Source of the DNA: Nocardia sp. NBC_00565
Lineage (GTDB): Bacteria > Actinomycetota > Actinomycetes > Mycobacteriales > Mycobacteriaceae
Reading direction: 5' to 3'
Length of the DNA: 64,000 nucleotides
Assembly (NCBI RefSeq): GCF_036345915.1
Contig: NZ_CP107785.1
Location: forward strand, 6,200,001 to 6,264,000
A model generated the notes under the pieces. That model saw nothing but the letters and a program-made list of their open reading frames with translations. It had not been told where the DNA came from and ran no database searches. Numbering within the stretch: position 1 is the stretch's first letter; each line of letters starts with the position of its first letter. The position numbers and the translations under genes are program-made. This document shows, one piece after another, positions 53,283 through 64,000 of the stretch.

Positions 53283-54176
53283 CTAGTCCTGGATTTCGCG
53301 GCGGGGCCACTCGCGGCCGCTTCGGGGCAGGTCGGCGGGGCTGGTTGCCAGGGTGCCGGACTTGAACCGCGCGGGTCTGCGCCGGGGGGCTTCGGGCCGA
53401 GCGGGTGCGGGTCGCTCGGGTACGGGCACGGGCACCGCATCGGATATGTTGCGTTCATCGAGTTCGGCCAACCCGACCACGATGATCAGCACCATGATGA
53501 CCGCGACGACGCTCATGATCAGCGGTGTCAGCAACTGCACCGGCTCGGCGCCGTCCGGCATCGCATGGCCGCCGGCATGTTCGGCATGCATCGCCGCCAT
53601 TCCGGTGTAGTGCATGCCGCATACCGCGACACCCATGATCAACGCCGCGCCGATGGTCGCGCGAAATCCGTGCACGTGCAGCATGAACCACAGCGCCGCG
53701 GTCGCCGCGACCACCGCGATCACCAGCGACAGCGCGACGGGCACGGGCCGGTATCCCACGGCCACATTGGTGTGCATCGCATACATGCCCAGGTAGTGCA
53801 TGGCGGCCACGCCGAGTCCGGTGATGGTGCCGCCGACCGGCAATGCCAGGACTTCCCGCCGCCAGCGCACGACGACCGACAGTCCGATCCACACCACCAG
53901 AATGGCCACGACCGCACTGAGCAGCGTCATCGGCACATCGAAGCGAATAGTGCCACCGTTGATGGAGAAGCCGAGCATCGCGGTGAAATGCATAACCCAG
54001 ATACCCGCGCCCCCAAGGGATACGGCCGCGGCGATTAGCCAGCCTCCTGGCCAGCGCGCCGATCGGGCATGCACCGCACACCGCAGGCCGAGCATCGATC
54101 CGATGACAGACATGACATAGGCCAGGACGGGGGTCACCCATCCATAACTGAAGTGGTCGAGATCCAGCACGCACAC
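53283..54176 (-). CDS. MHYT-domain membrane sensor
   Basis: A 297-residue protein with seven transmembrane helices. Three MHYT-type motifs are WVMHFTAML (about residue 60), AMHYLGMYAMHT (about 125) and GMHYTGMAAMHAEHAGGHAM (about 187). MHYT domains are proposed to bind copper and sense oxygen, CO or NO. The C-terminal cytoplasmic tail is a proline/arginine-rich stretch without a GGDEF or kinase domain, so the output is not obvious. ATG 54176. The gap 53069-53282 holds no supportable gene. Confidence 0.92.
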   Translation of the reverse strand: MCVLDLDHFSYGWVTPVLAYVMSVIGSMLGLRCAVHARSARWPGGWLIAAAVSLGGAGIWVMHFTAMLGFSINGGTIRFDVPMTLLSAVVAILVVWIGLSVVVRWRREVLALPVGGTITGLGVAAMHYLGMYAMHTNVAVGYRPVPVALSLVIAVVAATAALWFMLHVHGFRATIGAALIMGVAVCGMHYTGMAAMHAEHAGGHAMPDGAEPVQLLTPLIMSVVAVIMVLIIVVGLAELDERNISDAVPVPVPERPAPARPEAPRRRPARFKSGTLATSPADLPRSGREWPRREIQD

Positions 54177-54556
54177 GCTCCGTAGCTACTAACCGGCTTC
54201 GCACCGGCAAATCGTGATGCAAACGTAACGCAACCTGCCGAGTGTTGCATAACTCATGTTTCAGAGCGAGTGTTTCGCCGCACACACCCTCCTCTTACCG
54301 ACAGCCCAAGACCCGGTGGCCACAGCGATCCCCCTGGACCAGCCTCCGGTCCGCCATGTTTCGCCAAGCTTTGCAGGCCCCTAGGTTGAAGCGGCAACCT
54401 CCCAGAAACCCATGAGCACCACTCCAGCTTCCCACGCGACACAACCCCACCGAATCGATCGAGTCTCCGATCCGATCCCCGGCCGAGGTTCGCCGCGGGC
54501 ACCATGACCGCCGATGCGGCGAAGAGTTGCTCGGTATCCGACCGCGGTGATGTCGC

Positions 54557-55368
54557 GTGCGATCCCCGAAGCCGACTCAGCAGATGTCCATGCACGGCTT
54601 CGGATTCAGCGCCGACGGCACAATCATGTACCTGGCCAACAACTTCGGCGGCCTCATGGTCATGGATATCAGCGCCGTGCAACGCCGCGACCCCAACCCA
54701 CAGGTGCGCCAACTCGCGCACATCACCTGGACCGACGGCTGGGCCACGCAACACAACATCCCCGTCACCTACGACGGCACACCCTATGTCTTCGCGACCA
54801 ACGAGGCCGGATCGGGCGGCGTGAAGATCATCGATGTCGCCGAGCCGACCAACCCGCGCATCGTCAACACCATCAAACTCGAAATCAACCTGCCCCAAAA
54901 CCAGGACGCCGCAATGGCTTCCACATCCGGCGGCTCGCTGTTCTCCTACGATGCGCACCACTGCGCCGCCGATCGCCCCACCGATCCGACCGCATTGGCG
55001 TGCAGCTGGACCTCCTCGGGGATTCGCGTCTTCGATATCCGAGATCCCTTGGACGTGCGCGAAATCGCCTACTACAACCCGCCCGCACGCACCGGAGACA
55101 ACACCGAACTGCCGAACTCACCGCACGCCCTCGCATCCATCATCGGTGTCCCGCTGCTCGCCTCCCCCACCGTCGCTCAGGTAATGCTGCAAGGTCAGTT
55201 CGATCTCACACAGGCCGGCAGTCCCCGAACCGGCATGCTCGCATTCGGTGACCTCTCCACCGACTGGTGCTTCTCGGCACCCGAATGGCGCGGCACTCAA
55301 TTGTGGACCACCTGCGCCGACAACGGATTCCTCGCCCTCGCACTCGACCGGAACGGCTATACACCCCC
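54557..55368 (+). pseudogene. LVIVD-repeat protein missing its N-terminus
   Basis: A plus frame of about 270 residues (MHGFGFSADGTIMYLANNFG, then GVKIIDVAEPTNPRIVNTI and SGIRVFDIRDPLDVREIAYY) has the beta-propeller-like LVIVD pattern of secreted actinobacterial proteins of about 430 residues. The signal peptide and first blades are absent. The frame loses its family pattern after ALDRNGYTPPG and runs on into the next gene without a stop. The 380 bases before it (54177-54556) contain no gene I can support. Confidence 0.6.
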
Positions 55369-55505
55369 CGGCCGATCAGCACTCGACCATGGGCTCATAA
55401 CACCCCGGGCCTTCTCGCTGAACGGGAGGATCGGGCCCCGTCGCCGCCCCCGCCGGATACCGTTCCCGCGTCCGCTCCGATGCGACGAAACGATGAGGCA
55501 CGCAG

Positions 55506-56396
55506 GTGAATTCTCCGCTCGTATCACTGGCTCTGCCACTGGCTTTGGCCGTGATCATGTTCGGGCTGGGACTTTCGCTCAGCGTCGACGATTTCACCCG
55601 CATCGCGCGCCAACCCAGGACGGTCGCTATCGCGCTGGCTTGTCAGCTGCTCGTGCTGCCGGTAGCCGCGTTCGGTCTGGTCCTGCTCTTCGACCTTCCG
55701 CCGACCCTTGCTGTCGGCGTGCTGCTGCTCGCGTCATCGCCGGGCGGTACCACGGCTAACCTGCTCAGTCACCTGTTCGGCGGCGATGTCGCACTCAACG
55801 TATCCCTCACGGCGGTCAATTCGATCATCGCGGTCATCACCGCACCCGTGATCACGAACTTCGCGATCGACTACTTCGAACCCGTTGCCGGCGCGAGCGG
55901 ACTGGGCCTGCAGTTCGGCAAAGTCGTCCAAGTGTTCGCGATGATCCTGATCCCGGTCATCGTCGGCATGCTGGTGCGGCGGCTGGCCGCCGATTTCGCC
56001 GACCGGATGGACCGCCCGGTGCGCATCGGCTCGGCGCTGACCCTGGTACTCGTCATAGCCGCAAGCATGATCGGCGGTGCCGCCGACCTGCCGGGATACC
56101 TCCTCGACGTCGGCGCCGTCACCTTTGTCTTCTGCTTGCTCAGCTTGACCGTGGGCTACTTCGTCCCGCGATGGCTCGGCGTCGACATCCGCCAGGCGAT
56201 AGCCTGCTCGATGGAGATCGGCATCCACAACAGCGCCATCGCCATTACGATCGCGATCAGCGTTCTCGACAGCACCGAAATAGCCGTGCCCGCAGGGGTT
56301 TACGGCGGAATTATGCTCCCGGTCGCGGGCGCTGTCGGTTGGCTCATCACGCGACGACACGTCCCGGTGGCGACCGAAGCGGTTGACCGAGGATGA
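55506..56396 (+). CDS. Bile acid:sodium symporter family protein
   Basis: A 296-residue integral membrane protein with about nine or ten transmembrane helices. The BASS-family motif SSPGGTTANLLSHLFGGDVALNV (about residues 78-100) marks the crossover helix region, and the second half has ACSMEIGIHNSAIAITIA. Members carry organic anions with sodium. GTG 55506 starts the frame. The substrate is unknown. Confidence 0.88.
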   Translation: MNSPLVSLALPLALAVIMFGLGLSLSVDDFTRIARQPRTVAIALACQLLVLPVAAFGLVLLFDLPPTLAVGVLLLASSPGGTTANLLSHLFGGDVALNVSLTAVNSIIAVITAPVITNFAIDYFEPVAGASGLGLQFGKVVQVFAMILIPVIVGMLVRRLAADFADRMDRPVRIGSALTLVLVIAASMIGGAADLPGYLLDVGAVTFVFCLLSLTVGYFVPRWLGVDIRQAIACSMEIGIHNSAIAITIAISVLDSTEIAVPAGVYGGIMLPVAGAVGWLITRRHVPVATEAVDRG

Positions 56397-56432
56397 CCGT
56401 CGACGTTCCGGCGCAGATGTCGTTGCCCGGCC

Positions 56433-56661
56433 TCAGTCGCCGAACTCGGCGTTGAGGCGGTGCAGGAGTTCGGCGAGTGTTGCGAGGTCGGATTCGGGCC
56501 AGCTCGACAGTCGTTCGTGCAGCGCTCGGCGTCGGATGGCGCGGGTCGCGTCGAGACGCTGCTTGCCGAGTGTGGTCAGTGCGAGCAGCTGGGCGCGACC
56601 GTCGTCCGGGTCGGGTTGCCGGTCGATGAGTCCGAGTTCCTCGAGTGCGGAAAGTTGGCGT
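56433..56661 (-). pseudogene. C-terminal fragment of a MarR regulator
   Basis: The minus strand reads LSALEELGLIDRQPDPDDGR, then ALTTLGKQRLDATRAIRRRA, ending at a stop at 56433-56435. This is the recognition-helix end, wing and C-terminal helices of a MarR protein. A TAA lies directly upstream in frame and no N-terminal half is found. Confidence 0.75.
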
Positions 56662-56696
56662 TAGTTGCCCGAAGCAACTAATCGAGAGCGAGGCCG

Positions 56697-57581
56697 TCAC
56701 CGGTCGATTGCGGCGACGGGGACTTCGATCCTGGTGTCGTGCTTGTCCTGGGTCCAGCGTTGTGCGTCGTAGAGCCACCACCAGTCGATGTCGAGGCGAT
56801 AGAAGCGGCGTGGACCGTCGGTGCGGAATTCGTCGAGCGGCAGCAGCCACTCGGCACGGACCGCGGGGTCGGGGAAGTTCGATTCGTAGTAGCGGTCGTA
56901 GTAGGCGGGCAGCTCGTCGGCGGTGACTTCACGACACTCACCGATGAACTGGGCGCCGTCGATCGGGATGCCCGACGGCGCGTCGGCGCCGGTCAGCCCG
57001 GTCCGGAAGATCGAGCCCGCCACCTGCGACCGGCCGGCGATATTCACCGAGTGCCGCGCATCACGCAGCGAATACCACACCAGCCGCAGCGGCCGGTACA
57101 GCACGACGTAGTTGACGGTGGACGACCAAGGTCCGGCAGGCCCGCTGGTGGCGAGGGTGACGAACCGAGCCCGGTCGAGCAGGCCACGACTGCGCAGCGC
57201 CAGCGCCGCCGTATCCGACGCGCGTCCGGGTTGTTCGGACACCGGTAGCGGGATGGGAATCGGTGGGTCGGTCAGGATTCGGGCGTCGAGGATCGTGTAC
57301 CACTCGTCCTGACCGGTTCGCCGCTTCTCCCATTTCGGATCCTGCGACCGAACACTGACTGCGCGACGGTAACGACCCCATTCGGCTTCGTCGGCGAAGA
57401 TGACGTGATGCTCGAGGCAGTGCACATCGTCACCGATGGTCACCGTGTACCACCGGGTGCCGAGCACCATGTCCAGGTCGGCGTAGAACCAGAGCTGACG
57501 GTCCGCGATCCATCGCCAGAACTCCGCCAGATCTGCTCGTGCCTTTTCGGTCGGCCGAAATCGGTAGACCAGGTGCAGCAT
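56697..57581 (-). CDS. FMN-binding split-barrel protein with extra N-terminal domain
   Basis: A 294-residue protein. The C-terminal half (from about residue 125) is a pyridoxamine-5'-phosphate-oxidase-like split barrel (GLLDRARFVTLATSGPAGPW, then VWYSLRDARHSVNI and AQFIGECREVTADELPAYY). The N-terminal half (residues 1-115) is a Trp/Tyr-rich domain resembling small dimeric alpha+beta proteins that I cannot name. It lies 21 bases after the GNAT gene and is probably translated with it. The function is unknown, perhaps a flavin-dependent reductase. Confidence 0.75.
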   Translation of the reverse strand: MLHLVYRFRPTEKARADLAEFWRWIADRQLWFYADLDMVLGTRWYTVTIGDDVHCLEHHVIFADEAEWGRYRRAVSVRSQDPKWEKRRTGQDEWYTILDARILTDPPIPIPLPVSEQPGRASDTAALALRSRGLLDRARFVTLATSGPAGPWSSTVNYVVLYRPLRLVWYSLRDARHSVNIAGRSQVAGSIFRTGLTGADAPSGIPIDGAQFIGECREVTADELPAYYDRYYESNFPDPAVRAEWLLPLDEFRTDGPRRFYRLDIDWWWLYDAQRWTQDKHDTRIEVPVAAIDR

Positions 57582-57602
57582 TTCGCGGGCCTTTCGTTCG
57601 GA

Positions 57603-58748
57603 TCAGGGCAGGAAATCGAGCCAGTCACGGCTCAACGAGGACTCATATTTGGTAAATCGGTCCCAGTAGCCGCGCGCAAGGTCCGTGTTGTGTGCCCGCA
57701 CGCTGTCGATGTCGAGTTCCGCATCGTCGAGCAGCACCACAGCCGCGAGCGGTTCCACCGTCGCACCACGGCGGATCTTCGCTTCCAATGACGACGTCGC
57801 CAGCAAGAGCCGAGGTGCTCCGATATGTGCGGCGTAATCGATGGGCGCATAACAGGTGGTGACGAAATACGCGTAGCCGTCTTTGCCCAACGCCTCATCC
57901 GCGCCGAAATACCGGCCGTGCAGACTGTCGCCATGCCGATAGCAGACGGCGACAGTGGCCGGCCTGCCCGCTCGATGGCACAGCAAGACTTTTGTGTGAT
58001 CGAGCAGGCCCACTCGGCGCTGGGCGGCGAATACCCGACGCATCCAGTCGACGCCTTGGCCGTTGCCGAATCGGTGGCGGGTGGCCGCGATCAACGGCGC
58101 GATCGCGGCCTCGATATCGGGCGTGAGATCGACCCACTCCGCTGTGAAACCTGCGGCGGTGAAGTCCCGCAGCTCTCTGCGGCGCCGCTTGCGGTTGTGC
58201 CCACTGGCCTGCGCGACAACGTCCGACGTTCCATGTGCGGGCACCGCGACGATGGCCTCGGCCGAATGCAGTAGCACGTGCGCGTCGGGATGTGCGCGCC
58301 CGAATTCTCTTGCGGCACTGAGCGGAAGATACGGCATCACCACCCCGGCCCGCCGGTGCTCGCGGGCGTAATCCAGAGCACCAGTGAGCAGGTGGGACAA
58401 CACCACCGACCGTTGCGACCCAGCCACGCCGATCAGGCCGTTGCGCACCGACCGCCGAGCGCCGAGCCAGACGAACGGGCGCCGCCAGGGACCCGAAACC
58501 TTCGGGAAGAAATCCGGCAGATGGAACAGGCCGGGCGTTTGCTCGCCATCCCACAGCACCGTCGCAGCAGCGATCCGGTTACCGACGCTGATCGTCAGGA
58601 CCGGATGCGGCCCCGACGCCAGATCGAGGTGGCGCAGCCAAGCATGACTACAGAACAGGTCTCCCGGCCGAACAAGGGCGTCCCATTCGACTGCGCTGAT
58701 CGCGTCGACAGCTTCGACCAGCCGCATGTCGATAGAGGTACCGAGCAT
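57603..58748 (-). CDS. GNAT family acetyltransferase (FemAB-like)
   Basis: A protein of about 381 residues of the Acetyltransf_6/FemAB-like type. Landmarks are the basic HNRKRRRRELRDF (about residue 190), GRYFGADEALGKDGYAYF (about 296) and PRLLLATSSLEAKIRRGATV (about 325), where the acyl-CoA/acyl-acceptor site lies. Relatives act on envelope or exopolysaccharide amines. ATG 58748 is preceded by GGAAGAA. The frame is open further upstream but not in coding style. It is the first gene of a two-gene unit. Confidence 0.78.
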   Translation of the reverse strand: MLGTSIDMRLVEAVDAISAVEWDALVRPGDLFCSHAWLRHLDLASGPHPVLTISVGNRIAAATVLWDGEQTPGLFHLPDFFPKVSGPWRRPFVWLGARRSVRNGLIGVAGSQRSVVLSHLLTGALDYAREHRRAGVVMPYLPLSAAREFGRAHPDAHVLLHSAEAIVAVPAHGTSDVVAQASGHNRKRRRRELRDFTAAGFTAEWVDLTPDIEAAIAPLIAATRHRFGNGQGVDWMRRVFAAQRRVGLLDHTKVLLCHRAGRPATVAVCYRHGDSLHGRYFGADEALGKDGYAYFVTTCYAPIDYAAHIGAPRLLLATSSLEAKIRRGATVEPLAAVVLLDDAELDIDSVRAHNTDLARGYWDRFTKYESSLSRDWLDFLP

Positions 58749-59060
58749 TACTTCTTCCACGCCACTAGCAGGTAGCGCGATAGTAGAATAATCAACCAGT
58801 TGCCGCCGGGTACGACCGACCGAACTTCGTCCCGGCCTACCAATCGTCCGCGCCACCGAATCCGGCTTCCAAGACGTGATATCGACGTTAGCCAGCGAAT
58901 ATCGGGCATACGAGCCGCGACTTCCGCGATACCGTTGGTCGACACTGTGAGTACAAACACAGTCACCTCGGCACCTGCGCACCAGCCACCGCCGGGTTGT
59001 GCTGCCCGCCCCGGCGGGTTGGCTTTTCGGTATCGTCCTGGCTCGTGAGGAGGGTGTGCC

Positions 59061-60921
<1,861 letters not shown>

Positions 60922-61030
60922 CGCCCACGTCAACCCTGATCAGGTCGGCCCCGGGATTCCAGAGAGCTTGTCCGGGTTGGTGGTCGAGTAGATATCCTCC
61001 CAAAGTCATTGCCATAAAGTACGAAATCTG

Positions 61031-61052
61031 TATGATATGGGAATCATATAAT
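61031..61052 (+). promoter_or_regulatory. AT-rich operator overlapping a TATAAT -10
   Basis: TATGAT (61031-61036) and ATCATA (61043-61048) form an 18-base palindrome whose end overlaps TATAAT (61047-61052). It is the promoter region of the methyltransferase-reductase-His-rich protein genes. The AT content contrasts strongly with the surroundings and recalls ArsR/SmtB-type operators. Confidence 0.5.
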
Positions 61053-61179
61053 ATTGTTAGCGTATCTAGCGATGTTCCGGCGGCATCCGGCGGGCGCGCG
61101 CAACGAGTTCGGCGGGCAGGTGTGACGGCCGAACCTCCAGCAACGAACAAGTAGATGGACACGAAAGGCAAAGGCGCAC

Positions 61180-61896
61180 ATGACCAACCATGAGGACACA
61201 CCGCCGCCCGCCCCGCCCGCCGTCGACTACGAACGGCTGTATCGCGGGGAGGAGGTCTTTCCGGGTGTTGTCATCGACCGTGCACCCTGGGACATCGGTC
61301 GGCCGCAACCGCTACTGCTGGATTTCGAGCGCACCGGCCGCATCGTCGGCGAGGTCCTCGACCTCGGCTGCGGACCAGGAGACACCGCCGTCCACCTCGC
61401 CGGACTCGGATACCGAGTGGCCGGCCTCGACATCGCCCCCACCGCTATCGAGCAGGCCCGCGCCCGCGCCGCCGAACGCGGGGTATCGGCGACCTTCGAC
61501 GTCGCCGATGCCACGGTCCTGGACGGCTACGACGCGTGTTTCGACACCGTGGTGAGCAGTGCGCTGCTGCACTGTCTCGATCCGGAACAGCGTGTCAGGC
61601 ACGTGCATGCGCTGGCGCGCGTGCTCAAACCCGGCGGCCGGTTGATCCAGTTCTGTTTCCTGCGAACCGATCACGCCGAGTTGTATGCCCCGTATCCGAT
61701 CACCGAGCAGCAGTTGCGCAGCACATTCGAGCCGCCGACCTGGTCGGTCACCACCCTGCGCACCGACCGACTGGAGGTGGCCGAGCCGGTCGGCCGGATG
61801 CTCAGTGGCTTCGCGCAGAACGGATTCGAACCCGAATTCACCGAGGCCGGGGCGATACTGCTGCCGGTCCTGGTACTAGAGGCGCAGCGCATCTGA
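61180..61896 (+). CDS. Class I SAM-dependent methyltransferase
   Basis: A 238-residue soluble methyltransferase. SAM motif I is VLDLGCGPGDTAVHLAGLGY (about residues 60-79), the acidic ribose binder is in GLDIAP, and HALARVLKPGGRLI is motif post-III. It has the methyltransferase-11/25 type fold, often acting on small molecules or thiols; the substrate is unknown. It starts at ATG 61180, 13 bases after AAAGGCAAAGG. It is followed by the deazaflavin reductase after 34 bases. Confidence 0.88.
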   Translation: MTNHEDTPPPAPPAVDYERLYRGEEVFPGVVIDRAPWDIGRPQPLLLDFERTGRIVGEVLDLGCGPGDTAVHLAGLGYRVAGLDIAPTAIEQARARAAERGVSATFDVADATVLDGYDACFDTVVSSALLHCLDPEQRVRHVHALARVLKPGGRLIQFCFLRTDHAELYAPYPITEQQLRSTFEPPTWSVTTLRTDRLEVAEPVGRMLSGFAQNGFEPEFTEAGAILLPVLVLEAQRI

Positions 61897-61930
61897 GGCG
61901 CCAGTTCCTATTTCACGAAAGGACCATGAC

Positions 61931-62374
61931 ATGGACGAGAGCAGCTACCGCAGTCGGACCAACAGCATCAACAAGGTCATCGTCGGGCTGCAGCGCATGG
62001 GTATCGCCTTCGGCCCGATGCAGCTACTTACGGTCACCGGGCGCCGAACCGGACGGGTGCTCACCTTCCCGATCGCGGTCAACAAGCTGAACGGCGGCCG
62101 ATACATCTTCCAGGCGTTCCCCAAGGCCGCCTGGGTGGCCAATGTTCGTGCGGCGGAGGCGGTCACGCTGACCCGCGGTCGGCGGAGTTCGACCGCCCGG
62201 CTGACCGAGATTCCGGTGGAAGAGCGTCGGCCGCTGCTGCGCGAGCTGGTGGCCGGGAGTCCGGCCAGTGTCGGCAAACGTTTCGTCACAACGGGACTGG
62301 CCGAGGCGGCGACACCGGACGGCGTCGCCGCGGCGGCGCACCAGATCGCGGTCTTCCGCGTCGACCCGGCCTGA
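61931..62374 (+). CDS. Deazaflavin (F420)-dependent nitroreductase-family protein
   Basis: A 147-residue DDN-type protein. It has the typical LLTVTGRRTGRVLTFPIAV (about residues 32-50) and RYIFQAFPKAAWVANVRAA segments. This family binds F420H2 and reduces nitro compounds, quinones or lipids (as in M. tuberculosis Ddn and Fgd-coupled enzymes). It belongs to a possible unit with the methyltransferase and is followed by a terminator. ATG 61931 follows GAAAGGACC. Confidence 0.88.
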   Translation: MDESSYRSRTNSINKVIVGLQRMGIAFGPMQLLTVTGRRTGRVLTFPIAVNKLNGGRYIFQAFPKAAWVANVRAAEAVTLTRGRRSSTARLTEIPVEERRPLLRELVAGSPASVGKRFVTTGLAEAATPDGVAAAAHQIAVFRVDPA

Positions 62375-62379
62375 CAGCG

Positions 62380-62414
62380 CTCGACCGCAGCCGCTTCACG
62401 CGGCCGCGGTCGAG
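62380..62414. terminator. Hairpin terminator after the deazaflavin reductase
   Basis: CTCGACCGC-A-GCCGC pairs with GCGGC-C-GCGGTCGAG around a 5-nt loop: 14 pairs with one mismatch. It separates the reductase from the His-rich gene. Confidence 0.75.
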
Positions 62415-62510
62415 ACTCCATTCCGGCTATGAGTTCGGCGGCGGTCGGGACTTCGGTGCGGATGGGTGCATTGCCGTAGAACCCACTCGATACAGAAAAG
62501 GAACCGGGAT

Positions 62511-62717
62511 ATGACCGACGAACACTCCCACGTCGAGCCCCATGCCCACGCACACCGTCACGGCACACTGACCCATACCCACGCTCACAGCGCACACGAG
62601 CACGACCACCTCGAACACGAGCACACCCATACCCATACCCATGACGGAGTCGAGCATTCGCATCGCCATGTGCATCAAAGCGATCTGTCCAACGATCACT
62701 CACACACCCACGACTGA
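62511..62717 (+). CDS. Small His-rich metal-binding protein
   Basis: A 68-residue protein in which more than a third of residues are His, in dense HxH and HTHTH arrays (HSHVEPHAHAHRHGTLTHTH, then HEHTHTHTHDGVEHSH), ending HSHTHD. There is no signal peptide or membrane segment, so it is cytoplasmic. Such proteins store or buffer nickel, zinc, copper or cobalt, as Hpn and HypB tails do; which metal cannot be told. ATG 62511 has a good ribosome binding site (AAAGGAACCGGG) and follows a terminator, so it has its own promoter. Confidence 0.8.
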   Translation: MTDEHSHVEPHAHAHRHGTLTHTHAHSAHEHDHLEHEHTHTHTHDGVEHSHRHVHQSDLSNDHSHTHD

Positions 62718-62765
62718 GCCGGACCGGGCGGGCGCCCGGACTCCGGAAACATCCATTTTCGCTGG

Positions 62766-63806
62766 TCAGCTGCGCTGATCTGTCGGTGTATACGGAATGT
62801 TGAGGGCGCTGTTCTCGTCCACACGGATGGGTCTGCCGAGTTGCGGAAACGCACGCTGGGCGCAATTCGTGCGTTCACACACTTTGCAACCCGGTCCGAT
62901 CGGAACGGCGGTACTCGGGTCATCGATCGGCAAGCCGTGAGAGTAGACGAGTTTGTGCGCATAGGTGAGGTCACAGCCGAGACCGATCGCGAAGTCCCGC
63001 TTGGGTGAAAGGTAGCCCGGTGTGCTCTCGTCGGTGGTGCGCGCCAGCCACAGGTATCGACGGCCGTCGGGCATTTGCGCGATCTGGGTGCGGATCCGCC
63101 CCGGTGTCGCGAAGGCTTCGTGAACGACCCACAGCGGGCAGCTGCCGCCTACGCGCGAGAAGTGAAATGCGGTGGCGGACTGACGTTTCGAGATGTTTCC
63201 CGCGCGGTCGGTGCGGACGAACAGGAATGGAACACCGCGCTTGCCGGGGCGTTGCAGTGTCGACAGGCGGTGGCAGACGGTCTCGAAGCCGACCTCGAAT
63301 TTGGTCGAGAGCAAGTCGATGTCGTAGCGCAGCGCTTCTGCGGCCCCGTGGAACGCGGTGTAGGGCAAGATCAGCGCCCCGGCGAAGTAGTTGGCCAGCC
63401 CGACCCGCAGCAGGCCACGCGACTGCGCGGCCAGCGAATCCGCCTGTGCGATAACCGCATTGACGGTTTCGGCTCGGGTCAGGAACGCCAGCTGGGTCGC
63501 CAGCTGGAAGGCGCGGACATCCTCATAAGGCATGGCGGTGGCCGAATCGTGTGCGGGACTGTCGATGTCGGCCGAGACGCGTTCGAGTTGGTCGGTGGCG
63601 CCGCGTAGTCGGCGGTGCATGCCGACCAGGACCCGCGCCGCGGCGGGGATACGGGAGACGAGTTCATCGATCTCGGTGGTCGAGATGGACGCGCCCTCGG
63701 GGTCTTCGGCGAACACCTCCTGCAGGTCGGCCAGCAGGCGCGCGTCGGTGTCGGCGGCAAAGAATGCCCCAGCGTTCGGTCGTCGCCTGATCCGAAACCC
63801 TGACAT
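62766..63806 (-). pseudogene. RamB/ScfR-like regulator without its HTH
   Basis: A frame of about 346 residues has the C-terminal regions of RamB-type regulators of acetate and propionate metabolism: FAADTDARLLADLQEVFAED, then a roughly 200-residue domain ending in the Cys-containing GPGCKVCERTNCAQRAFPQL, in which four cysteines could bind metal or an Fe-S cluster. RamB proteins are about 470 residues and begin with a Cro/C1 HTH. Here the HTH is replaced by unrelated sequence in front of MSGFRIRRRPNAGA. It is N-terminally truncated. The last 190 bases of the window hold no gene I can support. Confidence 0.72.
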
Positions 63807-64000
63807 CGGGTGAAGGCCGATGAGTCCTATCAGATCGGTGCGATCGGCCATCCAGTCCGCGCATACCTGTCCATCGGCGCGTGGCGCAGCCGATCCACGG
63901 TGTCGTCCTGGCCGTCGAGTTGCGCACCGCCGTCGTAAGGGACACGATGGCGCGGTCGTCTGCACGGGGCCAGCCGTAGGGATCTATCGGAGGTGCATAT

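Noticed and set aside
53101..53286. A 61-codon plus-strand frame after lipB
   Set aside because: No ribosome binding site, no coding-like pattern and no recognised similarity.

Overview
The window is GC-rich (about two thirds G+C) DNA with high third-position GC, GTG/TTG starts, mycothiol metabolism (mca), a fused HadA/HadB-type dehydratase, a deazaflavin (F420)-type reductase, an acyl-CoA carboxylase with a separate epsilon subunit, and many AMIN-, DUF305- and DUF6153-type lipoproteins or secreted proteins. This points to a mycolic-acid-containing actinomycete, most likely Nocardia or a close relative. The genus is inferred from protein character and gene order; nothing could be searched.

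1-7.2 kb: a LysR regulator overlaps the end of a serine hydrolase of the class A beta-lactamase fold. A GyrI-like protein sits behind a MerR-type promoter. A chimeric gene scar follows, then mca with its coupled small membrane protein, a DUF4307 protein, greA and metB. With cbs, a GDSL hydrolase and fadA3 at 10.8-15.1 kb, this reproduces the order of M. tuberculosis Rv1083 to Rv1074c. It is interrupted at 7.3-10.8 kb by an acyl-CoA dehydrogenase, a tnpB-only insertion sequence whose right end supplies that gene's stop codon, a metallo-hydrolase remnant and a DUF4254 gene.

15-36.4 kb: housekeeping and accessory genes. They include an alpha/beta hydrolase, a Bax-inhibitor-1 protein, an RsmC/RlmG-like methyltransferase, a run of lipoproteins (a Met/His-rich pair suggests copper handling), a GlxA-type regulator, a TetR/dehydrogenase pair with two matching operators, a DUF6493-like protein, a GT39-type glycosyltransferase, two lipases, a metallophosphoesterase, a permease with a CsoR-like operator and His-rich tail, and a hydrolase-MarR operon behind a perfect 11-2-11 palindrome.

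36.6-44.9 kb: an overlapping three-gene operon (XRE regulator, PLP aminotransferase, PntA/alanine-dehydrogenase-like protein) whose function I do not recognise; a MerR-controlled esterase that appears to be preceded by a translationally coupled small ORF; a DsbA-family protein; and small proteins.

44.9-53.1 kb: a 2,2-dialkylglycine decarboxylase and divergent LysR regulator, the acyl-CoA carboxylase beta/epsilon pair, a glutamine amidotransferase, a TetR gene that lacks any standard start codon (ATC behind a perfect ribosome binding site), an SRPBCC-HadAB operon and a divergent LipB.

53.1-64 kb: a MHYT sensor, a truncated LVIVD-repeat gene, a bile-acid/sodium symporter homologue, a MarR remnant, an FMN-binding/GNAT pair, a Ser/Thr kinase pseudogene formed by fusion of two tandem kinases, a methyltransferase, a deazaflavin reductase, a tiny His-rich protein and a RamB-like regulator without its DNA-binding domain.

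The window is notable for gene scars: at least ten recognisable fragments. I saw no rRNA, tRNA or CRISPR array.
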